A stretch of DNA of 49,774 nt from Planctomycetota bacterium (GTDB taxonomy: Bacteria > Planctomycetota > Phycisphaerae > WQYP01), in contig JAJZJL010000016.1 of the NCBI GenBank assembly GCA_021810145.1, positions 1 through 49,774 of the forward strand. The letters run 5' to 3'. How positions within the stretch are numbered: the first letter of the stretch is position 1; each line of letters begins with the position of its first letter. The position numbers were made by a program, and so were the translations under genes. The notes under the pieces were generated by a model. That model ran no database searches. It worked only from the letters and a program-made list of their open reading frames with translations, and was not told the origin of the DNA. Below, one piece after another: positions 27,163 to 36,406 of this stretch.

Positions 27163-30100
27163 TCATCCATTGAATAACCCACCGGGGATACCTTTTTCCT
27201 GCGCATCTGGCGAGCTTTCTGCCGCTTCCGCTGGCTTAATCGCGTCCTGCACCGCCTGTTCGCTTCCCAGCAGCGCCACGGCATCATTCCAGCAATCATC
27301 CCAGGTCCAGCCGGAACGCGGATCGTCAGGGGTAAATTTTTCCGGTTCCCACAGATGGCAGCCGGTTCGTTTGCGTATTAGCGGCTCGGGCAGTCCTGCC
27401 GCCTTGGCCGCTGCTTCGTTGGTCAATTCAGGAATGCCGATAATAGCGAAGAAATCGTCATTGGAAAGCTTCGCCGCCGAATCCGCTGACCACTTGCCTT
27501 CCTTCAGCGATCGGAATGCGGCAGCCGACAAACCGGTAAGGCGTTCACGGAAAGGCAGTTCCTTATCCACCCGCCAGAATCCCTTGGGATCTGATGGATC
27601 ATTGCGGACAATCCAGTCAAAATCATCCGGATCAAGGCCATAAAGTCCGGCGCACAGGGCGTCAATTTCGACACGCGATCGCAACCGGTCCGCTTCTGTA
27701 ACCGCCCACCATTGTTTCCATTCCCGCGTGGCAAGTTCGGGAAATTCCAATTTCAGCCGCAACCATTCAGGCGCGAAGCGACGGTGGAGAAGCGTGAGGC
27801 GAATTGTACCCAGTGTTATTCGCCGAATCCCGCCATTAGTTTCAAAAGATGGAACAGGAAGTTCTTCGACCGCGAACCAGCTCATGTTTAACCCGCCGAT
27901 CTTTTGGCGTGCGATGTAGTCGAAGGCCAGGCATGAGCACACACCGGCAACCCTGAGGTAATCGGCTGTGCCGGGTCTTTGGAGGCGGAGGTGGAATACT
28001 GAGTCGCCGCTTGGGCTGCGACTTAAATAGCTTCCCATGAAGGTTCGCGAGTTCGTTGGAGAGCTGATGCGCATGAACGCGAAGGTCGGGACCGCGACCT
28101 CGGCGAACCTGCGTGCTGTTACCTCCGCCATCAAATATTGTGGTTCAATCGTCTTATGGTCGAACGGTATCTCCCGCCACACCGCCGATCGCCCTTTGCC
28201 GCGCACCCAGCCTTTTTTTGAAAAATCAAATTGACCGATCATCCGGCCTTCATACAGCGGCAGCATGACATCACCCTCCGGCCCGATCCAGCGGCCAAAA
28301 ACATCCGGCTTGTAGCCGCCGGCTTCCAGCTTTTCCCGCGCCCGAAACAGCTTCGAATCGTTGGTCATATCAAACTCCCGTGCGTACTTAATTTCCCAGC
28401 CGGGGCTGTTGTCACCAATGCGCACGGAATTGGCATAAATTTTTCGGCAGATCGCCATATCGCGTGGTGTTCGCACTTCCGGCAAGGATTTGCTGCGCGG
28501 CGAAAATAACTCCACTGCCGCAAGATCATAGTCGTATACCGGTGGGTCTTTCCGTTCCCAATCGGCCAGGTGATGCACCATAAACGCCGCCCGCAATGGC
28601 GCGCTGCGCCTGGCACGATCCACGATAACGACGGCGAATTTGAAGCTGCTGTGAATAGCGAAAATCTTTTTGCGATTCTCAAAGCTGAAAAGCCATTCCC
28701 ATGTGCTTTCATTAAGAAATAGCTCCCGCAATTCCCGGGTGCCGGAGTCGGAATAAAGCGCGGCTGGAACGATGAAGCCCAGCCGCCCGGTGGGCGCCAG
28801 GAGTCGGTATGCGTACTCCAAAAAAAGCTTGAATAAATTCAGATCAGCTCCGCCTTGGGAAATAAACGCCGCCGCACCGAGCGTGGCGGAAGCGTGCTTG
28901 GCGCGGGCCTTGGTCCATGCCGAGGCGTATGCTTCCTGCTTTCCGCCACGCGCAATGGTGACGGTAAATGGCTCGGCGATGTTTGCCACCCAATTCGAGA
29001 GGCTTTTGTACGAGCCTTTTCTGGCGTCCCAAGAGGCGAGCACATCGGGCATGTTCTCGCAAAGTCTTTCCGCTGCACCCTTCGCCTCCTGCTTGCCGTA
29101 GCTGCGAAACAGTGGATCATACTCGGTAAAAAACTCCTGCGACGCGGGTTTGGCAACCTCCCAGGGCGGGTTGCCCAAAACCGCATCAAACCCGGCGCGG
29201 TCGGGGGTAAAGACATCGGGGAATTCAATTTCCCAATGAAAAAAGCGGTACTGCGTGCGCAGGCTGGCGACAATGGCGTCGCGTTCGGGTGTGGCCTGAT
29301 GAAAATTCAGCGGCAGCGGCACATGCCTGAGCGATTCCTCATCCGTGGGCCAAAACCAGACCGCGCACCATTCATCCATCGCTCGCTGCAATTGCGAACG
29401 GGGCCTGCTTGCCACCAATTCTTTCTGATACATCCGTTCGCGCTGATCCGGGTCGGCAACGGAAACCTGGTGCAGAAGCTCAAAAACCATGCGGGCGGCG
29501 CGGGCCACATCGTCCACCGAGGCATCACCGGTGGGGAACAGCGGCGGTTGGTCTGTGAATTTTCCATCGATCAACCGCCGCATTTCCGGTTTTACTTTGG
29601 CCTCCAACAAATCCCGGATGCGCTTTGTGCGCGGTCCTTTGGTTTTCGTGTCCGGATCATCACCGCCATTACGCAGCCATGCCGCCACCGGGTAATCCGT
29701 TACGCGGTCCATTCGGCAGCCCACCAGCGAATTGCCTACCCGAATTTTGTGATCCAGAAAGGTAAAGGGAAGTTCGCGGTCCATGGTTTCCACCCACAGC
29801 GACACCCTCGCCAATTCCACGGCCAACGGATTGATATCCACACCATAAATGCATCGTTCCACAATGTGCCGTCGCAATAAGGCCTTCACCCGCTCCGGGA
29901 AGGCTTCCGCGCGCTGCGGATCAGCGGGTGAAAAAGGAATCATCTCCTCAGTGGCGGCACCGGTGCGTGGTTCGCCGAAGGGCAGCGTGATGCGCATGGC
30001 CTGCTGGTCATTTTCCAAATTGCGATGGAAGCAGAGCGATTCATAAAGGGCATCGGTGAGATAGTGCAGGGTCGCCACCAGAAATGATGCGCTTCCGCAG

Positions 30101-32088
30101 GCCGGATCGCATATTTTCAGGGCCAGAATCTCCTCCGGGGTCTTTGGAATCAGAATGTTTTCCGTGGTCCGTTGGAAGGCCAGTGGCGCAAGCGTGCGGT
30201 GAGTGGTGGGAACAGCCAGTTGGGGGCGGGTGTAAAAGGTACCGCTGCCTTTGCGAGTATTGCCTGCGCGGACCAGATAAAATTCACCGGGGGTAATAAC
30301 CCGTTTAACAAGCGCGTCGGCTTCGGCATCAAGCCGCTGCTGGTATTGGCCATCGGTTTCTCGTGCCCGTTTTTTGCCAACCCATCCCGCCAGCCGAACC
30401 GCCGCCCTCGCCCACTCTCCGGCGGCCTGCAGGGCTGTTTCATCGGCAGGTTTGGTCGCAATTGACGCTTGAGATTCCAATTGGGTTTCCACATCGAGTT
30501 CTGGAGCGGCTTCATCGGCGGCTTCCTCTGGTGCCTCGCCTTCGTCCTGTTCCGCATCGTCGGAGGATGAGGTATCAGCAACGACTTTTTCTTTCTTAAA
30601 TTTGGTCAGTAGTTCTTTTAGCCCCGCCGGGTCGTCCCGCAGCTGATCCTGCAGAACCTTCAGCGGCAGCACGGGCTCGCGCCCGATATTAAGGAAAATT
30701 TGAGGGCCGGTTTCCGCGTCCACTCTTTTTATGCGGTAATCGAGCAGCCCCTCATAAATCAGGCCGATGAATTCGGTGCGCAGGTCGGTGTAATCAACCG
30801 GGCCTTCCACGTAGGTTCTGGTGCGCCCGCGCATGACCGGCAACGGCCCACGCATGAGTTTTCGCAGCATCCGCGAGACGGTTTCGTCATTTATCGGGAT
30901 GTTACGTTCGAGGATATACAGCGCACGGCTGATTGGATCGCCACTGTTTCGCTCGCCGGGACGAAACAACACACCACCATAAGGCCGAAAGGGAAAATTG
31001 CCATGCGGCGAGCCACCGTGCACGAGGCGGAACAGGGCTGCCAGTCGTGGCCACGCGGAGCGCTGGTTGGCCAATCCCTGCGTGCCGCCGTCGGTACTTT
31101 GCGATTGCTGGAGCATTTCGTAGAGTGTGCGGATTCCATATGATGTTGCGTAAGTGGGATCATCCGCCGGTAAAAGCTGCCGGGATTCGGCAAACAGACA
31201 TACGACCATCCGCATAACAATGCGTGCCGCAGCCTGCATCAGGGCATCATTCACCTCGGGCTGCGTCAATTCCCCGGCGGGTGTATCGGCCAGCGGGGCC
31301 AGAAGTTTGTTATCCGTGCGGTGGGCAGTTGAGATCGAATCCAGCAGCAGCTCGACGCACTGCCGGACATTTTCCCGCAGGATGCTGGAGAGATCCGCCT
31401 GCCGGGTCCGGGATTCTTCGATGTGCTCCAGCAGGCCACAGCGCTGCGCCGATGTGGCGCTTAATGACTCCCGGGCAAGCAATTGCCGCAGTCCGGCCAG
31501 TTCTTCGGAACCATCGCCCTCATCAAACCAGCGCTGAGCGTCCCATTGGCACCACGACTCAAAGTCGGTGCCAGCATAGACGATTCGGAACTGCATTCCA
31601 TTGGTCAGCAGCCCCAGCCGATGGCCCGTTCCGCGCAGCAGCTCGAGAAATTGCGAGTAGATGGTTCTGCCGCGCCCACGTCCGACCTGTGGCGAAGTAT
31701 CCGCCATTATCAGAACGGCGGGAATCGCCTTGCCTTCATCGGCAAAGATGATCCGGTGCGGGCGAAGTGTTTGCGTGCGGCTACCAATGCGAACCATAGC
31801 GGTGAGAGATTCGGGGATCGCGTTCTGTTTGACCAAAACTGAGCCGGTTAACCCGATGCCGTCGGTCAGCAGCGTGTCCAACCACGCCAGGACTTTTTGG
31901 GCGTCGATGTGACCATCGGTCAGCGTCGCCTGAAAGGCGGTGTTGGCGTCGCGCAGCTTACGCCAGGTATGCGGCTTAATTGCCTCCGGCGTTGGGGAGT
32001 AACATTCCAGCAGAACAACAGGCGAGAGCAGCATTCCCTGATGCCGCAGTCGATACCACCAGGCGTGAGTGGCATTGGATTCGGTCAT
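27163..32088 (-). CDS. Large adenine-specific DNA methyltransferase (DISARM DrmMI / PglX-like)
   Basis: A 1641-aa class I SAM-dependent DNA methyltransferase. Motif I (CDPACGSASFLVATL) is near residue 660 and motif IV NPPWE near 971, the signature of gamma-type N6-adenine enzymes such as Eco57I, BREX PglX and DISARM DrmMI. The preceding ~500 residues are a helical region. A strongly acidic stretch (about 515-545, with DDAEQDEGEAPEEA) forms a hinge. The ~600 residues after NPPWE probably hold the target-recognition part. There is no obvious nuclease domain, so it is unlikely to be a self-contained type IIG enzyme. Its ATG overlaps the stop of the upstream SNF2 helicase gene by 4 bp (ATGA), suggesting translational coupling. 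Modification of self DNA by the defence system is the likely role. Confidence 0.87.
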   Translation of the reverse strand: MTESNATHAWWYRLRHQGMLLSPVVLLECYSPTPEAIKPHTWRKLRDANTAFQATLTDGHIDAQKVLAWLDTLLTDGIGLTGSVLVKQNAIPESLTAMVRIGSRTQTLRPHRIIFADEGKAIPAVLIMADTSPQVGRGRGRTIYSQFLELLRGTGHRLGLLTNGMQFRIVYAGTDFESWCQWDAQRWFDEGDGSEELAGLRQLLARESLSATSAQRCGLLEHIEESRTRQADLSSILRENVRQCVELLLDSISTAHRTDNKLLAPLADTPAGELTQPEVNDALMQAAARIVMRMVVCLFAESRQLLPADDPTYATSYGIRTLYEMLQQSQSTDGGTQGLANQRSAWPRLAALFRLVHGGSPHGNFPFRPYGGVLFRPGERNSGDPISRALYILERNIPINDETVSRMLRKLMRGPLPVMRGRTRTYVEGPVDYTDLRTEFIGLIYEGLLDYRIKRVDAETGPQIFLNIGREPVLPLKVLQDQLRDDPAGLKELLTKFKKEKVVADTSSSDDAEQDEGEAPEEAADEAAPELDVETQLESQASIATKPADETALQAAGEWARAAVRLAGWVGKKRARETDGQYQQRLDAEADALVKRVITPGEFYLVRAGNTRKGSGTFYTRPQLAVPTTHRTLAPLAFQRTTENILIPKTPEEILALKICDPACGSASFLVATLHYLTDALYESLCFHRNLENDQQAMRITLPFGEPRTGAATEEMIPFSPADPQRAEAFPERVKALLRRHIVERCIYGVDINPLAVELARVSLWVETMDRELPFTFLDHKIRVGNSLVGCRMDRVTDYPVAAWLRNGGDDPDTKTKGPRTKRIRDLLEAKVKPEMRRLIDGKFTDQPPLFPTGDASVDDVARAARMVFELLHQVSVADPDQRERMYQKELVASRPRSQLQRAMDEWCAVWFWPTDEESLRHVPLPLNFHQATPERDAIVASLRTQYRFFHWEIEFPDVFTPDRAGFDAVLGNPPWEVAKPASQEFFTEYDPLFRSYGKQEAKGAAERLCENMPDVLASWDARKGSYKSLSNWVANIAEPFTVTIARGGKQEAYASAWTKARAKHASATLGAAAFISQGGADLNLFKLFLEYAYRLLAPTGRLGFIVPAALYSDSGTRELRELFLNESTWEWLFSFENRKKIFAIHSSFKFAVVIVDRARRSAPLRAAFMVHHLADWERKDPPVYDYDLAAVELFSPRSKSLPEVRTPRDMAICRKIYANSVRIGDNSPGWEIKYAREFDMTNDSKLFRAREKLEAGGYKPDVFGRWIGPEGDVMLPLYEGRMIGQFDFSKKGWVRGKGRSAVWREIPFDHKTIEPQYLMAEVTARRFAEVAVPTFAFMRISSPTNSRTFMGSYLSRSPSGDSVFHLRLQRPGTADYLRVAGVCSCLAFDYIARQKIGGLNMSWFAVEELPVPSFETNGGIRRITLGTIRLTLLHRRFAPEWLRLKLEFPELATREWKQWWAVTEADRLRSRVEIDALCAGLYGLDPDDFDWIVRNDPSDPKGFWRVDKELPFRERLTGLSAAAFRSLKEGKWSADSAAKLSNDDFFAIIGIPELTNEAAAKAAGLPEPLIRKRTGCHLWEPEKFTPDDPRSGWTWDDCWNDAVALLGSEQAVQDAIKPAEAAESSPDAQEKGIPGGLFNG

Positions 32089-35000
32089 GAAGCTATATCC
32101 TCCGCATCCGCCGGTAGCAGATACACCAGCGCCAGAGGCAATACCCGGATTTCATGGATATTGAAGCGCCTGGGCAGCAGAACATTGACACGGTTGTCGC
32201 GCTCCGTCGTGAGTAATTCGCGGGTGCGCTCCACATCCCGCCGGAGAATGGCCATCTGTTCTTCCAATTCCCTGGATCGCAGCTTAGCGGCCACGTTGAT
32301 ATCCTCAAAAAGCGCCGGCTGTTGCGCCGCGGTCTGCTGTTCAAGCAGGTCGGCGGCCAACCGGTCCAGGGCCTGCTCACGACTGCGATCTTGCAGTTCC
32401 GCGAGCCGCGCACGGTAGTTTTCACGGGTGCTTTCAAGCTCATCCTTCAGATTGGCGTTGGCTTTGGTCCGTAGCGCTGTCTCCGATTGAGTCTTAATTT
32501 GTTGCAGGATAGCTTCTATACCAGAACGGTGGGAGGGCCATTTGGCGCGGATGATCTTGACGAACTTTTCCAGACGGGTGGATGATTGAATGGGCATGAA
32601 CGTGGATCGCGCCACTGATTCGCTGAAAGCCGGATCTACGGCGGAAAGCTTTTCGCCCTCTATCCGAAATATCTCGGTTCGAACTTCATCATGCAGCGGT
32701 TCATGCAGCTCATTGACGGCGGTGATGGTGTAATGCAGCGACAGCAGCGCGTCGAAGCCGGTTTGGTGCAGGGCCGCCACGGACCAGCGATACAACGCCG
32801 TCGGATCGTGCAGTTGGCGGGCCAGCGTGGCGATGGCCTGCCTCATTATCGGGTGGCCGAGTCTCAGCAGCGCCTGGTGTTTTTTCAACCGCATGAGCCG
32901 CCTGCCGTTAATTTCTTCCTCAACAAGCGCGGAGTCAAAGACAATTTCCATGCGGTCGCCGGAGCCGACCGTAAGGCTTTTCTTAGCCAGCGGCTCCCAG
33001 CTTGGCGGCGGTGCCAGACGGTAGAAGCCCGATCGGCCATGAACCGGTTCCAGCTCTCCCTTGCCTTCCACGGTGATGGCGGCCTTCAGCAACTGCGCCA
33101 GTGCGTCCGGAGAAATATTCAGGCGCGCCTCCGTGCCTTCAAGCATCTCCCTGGCCCGGTGCATGAGCTTCTTTAATTCCGCAGGCGGGGACTCACCCAG
33201 ATCAACGGCTTCCTTGGATGCGCTTTGGGCCTGCTGAACGAACAAATCAATGTCATCGAGTTCAGCGGGGTTTATTTCCCCGGCGAAGTGCCGCTGGATA
33301 GCACTATCAAATACAGGCTCCACGCTGCCCAAGTCGTTGCGCACTCGCTCTACTTTTTGGGCGATAAAATAGAGAAACCGGATGTCTTCTTCCTCATCGC
33401 ACCGGAAATAATGGATACTCACATCCCGCATCTGCCCATGCCGCGACACACGACCGTTGCGCTGGAGAATTCTGGAGGGCGACCAGGGAATGTCATAATG
33501 AGTAATCCAGCGGCAGGCTTCCTGCATGTTGATGCCCTCCGACGCGGCATCAGTCGCCAGCAGCAGCCTCACCGCGTTGCCGGGGTCCTCAAAATCCCCC
33601 TTCACAGACTCGAATTCATCGGAGGTCATGCCGCCAAAAAGCAGATGCATGGTGTTTCGGTCAAAGCCTTCCCGAAGCAGCCTCTGTTCGAGATAAAGCA
33701 GCGTTTCCTTATACTCTGTGAACACGATCAAGCGTTCATCATCACGCAGCCTGCCGTTGGCAAAAAGGTTCTCCTTGATCCACCGCACCAGAGCCTCGGT
33801 TTTGGAGTCAGGTTTTTGGGCCAAAGCGGCTAGGGCGTGCTGATCTTCCACCACAGCCCGACCCAGGCCAAGGCGTTCCAAAGCGCTACTGACAAGGTTT
33901 TGTGCGGAATCCAGCTCAGCATCTTGTGATCGCAGCCAAGTGCGACCATGGCGAGCGGCGTCTTCCTCGAGCGTGGCGAGTTCAGCGTCGTTGCTCACCG
34001 GTTCATCGGCTTTCTGAGCGGCCAGACGCGCGAGATCAAAGAGGCTTTCCCGGCTCTCCACCTCGCTATTGGCCAGATGCCGCCACCACGTCCGGGCAAA
34101 GGCCAGCGGACATGAAAGCAGCCGCTTGGTCAGCAGCGAAAACATAAATTGGCCAACCCAGCGTTCCGAGGGCGAAACTCTCCCCAGTGCGGAGTGGCCG
34201 CGCGTGCGGTATTCGCGCAAGGCGGTGTAAAGGGCCGTTTCATCCGCAGTGAGTTTAAAGGGCAAAGCCACCGGATCAAGCTGGTCGGCAAAGGGCGGGA
34301 TTAACGACTGGCGGTTAATGTCGTCCTTCAGCCGGCGCACCCTTACAGCCTCCAACTGATCGGTGTCTCTGGCTTCCATTTCACTGGTGATTCGAAAACG
34401 TACCGGATCGAGCAGTTCCAGCAGCCCGGTGAAACAGATGGTTTTGCCATTGTGCGGCGTGGCCGAGGCAAAAATGCGGTGCTCGAAGAGAAAACGGATT
34501 TCCCGCAGCATGTTGGTGCGCTGGCTGGCACGCGTTCCGCTCTGGGGCGCAAAATGATGACATTCATCCACGATCAGCATGTCCCACGGCGCATGGGCTT
34601 TGCCGCGTTGGGTTGGATTGCCTTCCGCGCCCACGCCGGACCCGTTTAGAAATTGCTGGAGCACGTCCGGCATGCGCAGGTAATCCATCGAGGCGATCAC
34701 GCGGGGTAACGCCCGCCACGGATTGGTGTCAATTCCCAATTTTCGGCGCATCTCGAAGGTACTGTCGGCATCAATGATTTCGAATTCAAGATTAAATCGC
34801 CTTCGCAATTCGTATTTCCACTGCCGTTGAAGCAACGCCGGGCAAATCACCAGCACCCGCCGCACCCGCCGCCGCAGCAGCAATTCTTCGAGCACCAGGC
34901 CGGATTGGATCGTTTTCCCCAGTCCCACACCATCCGCCAGAAGCAGGCTTACGCGCGGCATGGACAGTGCCCGCAGCACCGGTTCCATCTGATATGGATG

Positions 35001-35378
35001 AATCTGGATTGCCGAATTCCACACTCCCAGCAGCGGCTCATCGTCGAGCTTACCGGGGGCACGCAGCCGATTAAGGCGCGTCCAGCGGTGGGAATTGACG
35101 AACGCCTGGATCACATCGGGGGTATCAGGTTGGTGGGCGTCAACGCTTGGAAGCGACGTTTGCCCCAATATTCGACCCGTCGATTCAATTTCCCAAAGAA
35201 GTTGTTCTGAGGCCGGAAATTGGCAGTCATCCAGGTATTCAACGTCAACGAGGTGCACGCGGCCAGAGTTGGGATTGTCATAGCCATCCACCGCCCGGAC
35301 TGTGGCCAGTCGATGCCGAACATGCACCGCCTGGCCAACTTCTGGAATCTGAATATTTAGTTCGCCAGCCGCCGCCAT
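32085..35378 (-). CDS. drmD: SNF2-family helicase, DISARM DrmD-like
   Basis: A 1097-aa SWI2/SNF2-type ATPase. An N-terminal SH3-like region (about 10-70, VGQAVHVRHRLATVRAV) precedes the first RecA domain. Walker A is ADGVGLGKTIQ at 148-158, the DEAD-box equivalent is VDECHHF at 270-276, and SATPHNGK is near 305. The second RecA domain contains LIVFTEYKETLLYLE, LLATDAASEGINMQEA and RNGRVSRHGQ. The C-terminal third is rich in coiled coil (about 960-1070). This order matches DrmD of class 1 DISARM, which sits upstream of an adenine methyltransferase as here. It is the first gene of the operon; the ATG at 35376-35378 has only a weak RBS. A RapA/HepA-like protein is the alternative, but the operon context favours DrmD. 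Confidence 0.85.
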   Translation of the reverse strand: MAAAGELNIQIPEVGQAVHVRHRLATVRAVDGYDNPNSGRVHLVDVEYLDDCQFPASEQLLWEIESTGRILGQTSLPSVDAHQPDTPDVIQAFVNSHRWTRLNRLRAPGKLDDEPLLGVWNSAIQIHPYQMEPVLRALSMPRVSLLLADGVGLGKTIQSGLVLEELLLRRRVRRVLVICPALLQRQWKYELRRRFNLEFEIIDADSTFEMRRKLGIDTNPWRALPRVIASMDYLRMPDVLQQFLNGSGVGAEGNPTQRGKAHAPWDMLIVDECHHFAPQSGTRASQRTNMLREIRFLFEHRIFASATPHNGKTICFTGLLELLDPVRFRITSEMEARDTDQLEAVRVRRLKDDINRQSLIPPFADQLDPVALPFKLTADETALYTALREYRTRGHSALGRVSPSERWVGQFMFSLLTKRLLSCPLAFARTWWRHLANSEVESRESLFDLARLAAQKADEPVSNDAELATLEEDAARHGRTWLRSQDAELDSAQNLVSSALERLGLGRAVVEDQHALAALAQKPDSKTEALVRWIKENLFANGRLRDDERLIVFTEYKETLLYLEQRLLREGFDRNTMHLLFGGMTSDEFESVKGDFEDPGNAVRLLLATDAASEGINMQEACRWITHYDIPWSPSRILQRNGRVSRHGQMRDVSIHYFRCDEEEDIRFLYFIAQKVERVRNDLGSVEPVFDSAIQRHFAGEINPAELDDIDLFVQQAQSASKEAVDLGESPPAELKKLMHRAREMLEGTEARLNISPDALAQLLKAAITVEGKGELEPVHGRSGFYRLAPPPSWEPLAKKSLTVGSGDRMEIVFDSALVEEEINGRRLMRLKKHQALLRLGHPIMRQAIATLARQLHDPTALYRWSVAALHQTGFDALLSLHYTITAVNELHEPLHDEVRTEIFRIEGEKLSAVDPAFSESVARSTFMPIQSSTRLEKFVKIIRAKWPSHRSGIEAILQQIKTQSETALRTKANANLKDELESTRENYRARLAELQDRSREQALDRLAADLLEQQTAAQQPALFEDINVAAKLRSRELEEQMAILRRDVERTRELLTTERDNRVNVLLPRRFNIHEIRVLPLALVYLLPADAEDIAS

Positions 35379-35473
35379 AAAAATCCCAGGTGTCCCAACC
35401 CGGCCCGGCCACGTCCACGCCGTTCCGACATGCAGGGGATTCTATGCCAATATTTGAGATTGGTACAGCAGTG

Positions 35474-35815
35474 CTAGCCAACTTCCGTGCCCGGCAGCGT
35501 TTCCACCCGCAAATAAAATAACGCCACGGCTTCTTTGCGTTCTTCGGGCGCCAGCCCTGCGGCATCAAGCAATCGGTTCCAATTGTCACGGAGGTCTTGC
35601 AAGCTCTGAATGCCGTCAAAACCGATGGAACCTGATTTGCGGATATAGACCAGTTCACCCCACTTGGCGGAAAAATTGGCATCTAAAAAAATATTGTCAT
35701 TGGGCCTTGATATCTCCGGGGATAACTGGTACAAGGTGAGGCCATGAGAGGTAACGGTAACAATACGATTGGCACTCCGGAATCGGGGATAGAGCTGCCC
35801 CAAAAACTGTCCCAA
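35474..35815 (-). CDS. Small ORF upstream of drmD lacking an ATG; possible truncated gene
   Basis: A 113-codon open frame with protein-like composition (GELVYIRKSGSIGFDGIQSL, LDAAGLAPEERKEAVALFYL) ending 95 bp before the drmD start. It contains no ATG; only TTG at 35813-35815 could start it, without an RBS, and its first codons lie in the CTGTCCCA repeats. It is therefore either a small gene with a rare start, a 5'-truncated remnant cut by island rearrangement, or chance. No family is recognised. Its position suggests a lost or vestigial regulatory gene of the defence operon. Confidence 0.35.
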   Translation of the reverse strand: MGQFLGQLYPRFRSANRIVTVTSHGLTLYQLSPEISRPNDNIFLDANFSAKWGELVYIRKSGSIGFDGIQSLQDLRDNWNRLLDAAGLAPEERKEAVALFYLRVETLPGTEVG

Positions 35816-35826
35816 AAGCTGTCCCT
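35795..35826. promoter_or_regulatory. Tripled CTGTCCCA-like repeats, possible integrase arm sites (right)
   Basis: CTGCCCCA (35795-35802), CTGTCCCA (35807-35814) and CTGTCCCT (35819-35826) follow each other at an exact 12-bp period, about 130 bp inside the right att repeat. The same 8-mer occurs twice inside the left end. Confidence 0.4.
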
Positions 35827-35956
35827 ATTTCAGGGTCTCGTATCGCATATCTGGGCTACCCACAGGCACTTATCAGAAATCCATAAACCCTTGTGGAATA
35901 AGGAACTACGCCGAAAATACGCATTTATCAACAACATCGCAATATCCCACCTGAAT

Positions 35957-36029
35957 AATCCCACTCTCTCCGTTAAAAGCAATTGCGCTTTCAAAAACCC
36001 TTGTCCTACAAGGGTTTTTGCGTTTTGGC
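35957..36029. repeat. Right attachment repeat (att) with 16 nt of tRNA-Ser
   Basis: The second copy of the 73-bp att segment, matching 20329-20401 except at two positions. It begins with the last 16 nt of tRNA-Ser, with no further tRNA sequence upstream, and includes a complete copy of the tRNA terminator. This marks the right boundary of the island. Confidence 0.9.
35993..36019. terminator. Duplicated terminator in the right att repeat
   Basis: An identical copy of the 12-bp-stem hairpin behind tRNA-Ser, with T run. Being near-symmetrical, it may insulate the island from the chromosome on this side. Confidence 0.65.
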
Positions 36030-36406
36030 GGGTGGTGGCCCCGGTGGTGTAAACGGGGCAGGGGCGCTGGCGGTGTGTTATTGCAGGTTTACGGTTGGAA
36101 ATTCCGAACTGATCAACCTTTCGGCAGCGCGCATGCCTGCAGGAAAATCGCCGCCCGGCCGGATTTACTGGATTGTTATCATGGGCGCCCAAGTGTGTTG
36201 CCCCCCGTGCCGCGGCGCGGTCCGAATCGCAGTGCCGCACGATGCCGGCAGCGGCACCCGCAGCCGGGGTATGACGCACCATTTATAAAAAGCTTCTGAT
36301 TTTGTATCGTACCTTGAAGCAATAGGTTACCATATTGCATGGACAGCCAACTGAAGTAGTGGCCGTGAACGTCCGACGAATCTGCGGCCAGGTTTTGAGG
36401 GTGTCA
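36030..36406. other. Gap between island and regulator gene
   Basis: 377 bp of probably original chromosomal DNA with no gene. The last 120 bp are AT-richer and should hold the regulator's promoter, but no clear -35/-10 pair was found. GAGG 6 bp before ATG 36407 is the RBS of the next gene. Confidence 0.5.

Larger units (their letters stand above)
20329..36029. mobile_element. tRNA-Ser-inserted genomic island carrying a DISARM/Druantia-like defence locus
   Basis: A region of about 15.7 kb bounded by the 73-bp att repeats. It contains one plus-strand nuclease gene and a three-gene minus-strand operon (SNF2 helicase, DNA methyltransferase, helicase-DUF1998-nuclease). All recognised cargo is restriction- or defence-like, with no metabolic gene. 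No integrase, excisionase, relaxase or phage structural gene was found, so it is either a decayed element or one mobilised in trans. CTGTCCCA-type short repeats just inside both ends may be integrase arm sites. The tRNA side is the left end. Flanks on both sides are ordinary chromosomal genes (ppk1 and a XylR-like regulator). Confidence 0.85.

Noticed and set aside
28855..29880. 341-codon open frame opposite the methyltransferase
   Set aside because: Antisense to the region containing NPPWE and other conserved motifs; no RBS or recognisable family.
32085..35378. Assignment of the SNF2 protein as RapA/HepA
   Set aside because: Position in an operon with a DrmMI-like methyltransferase and a DUF1998 helicase inside an island fits DrmD better.
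35957..35972. Second tRNA-Ser gene at the right end of the island
   Set aside because: Only the last 16 nt of the tRNA are present; no anticodon arm upstream.
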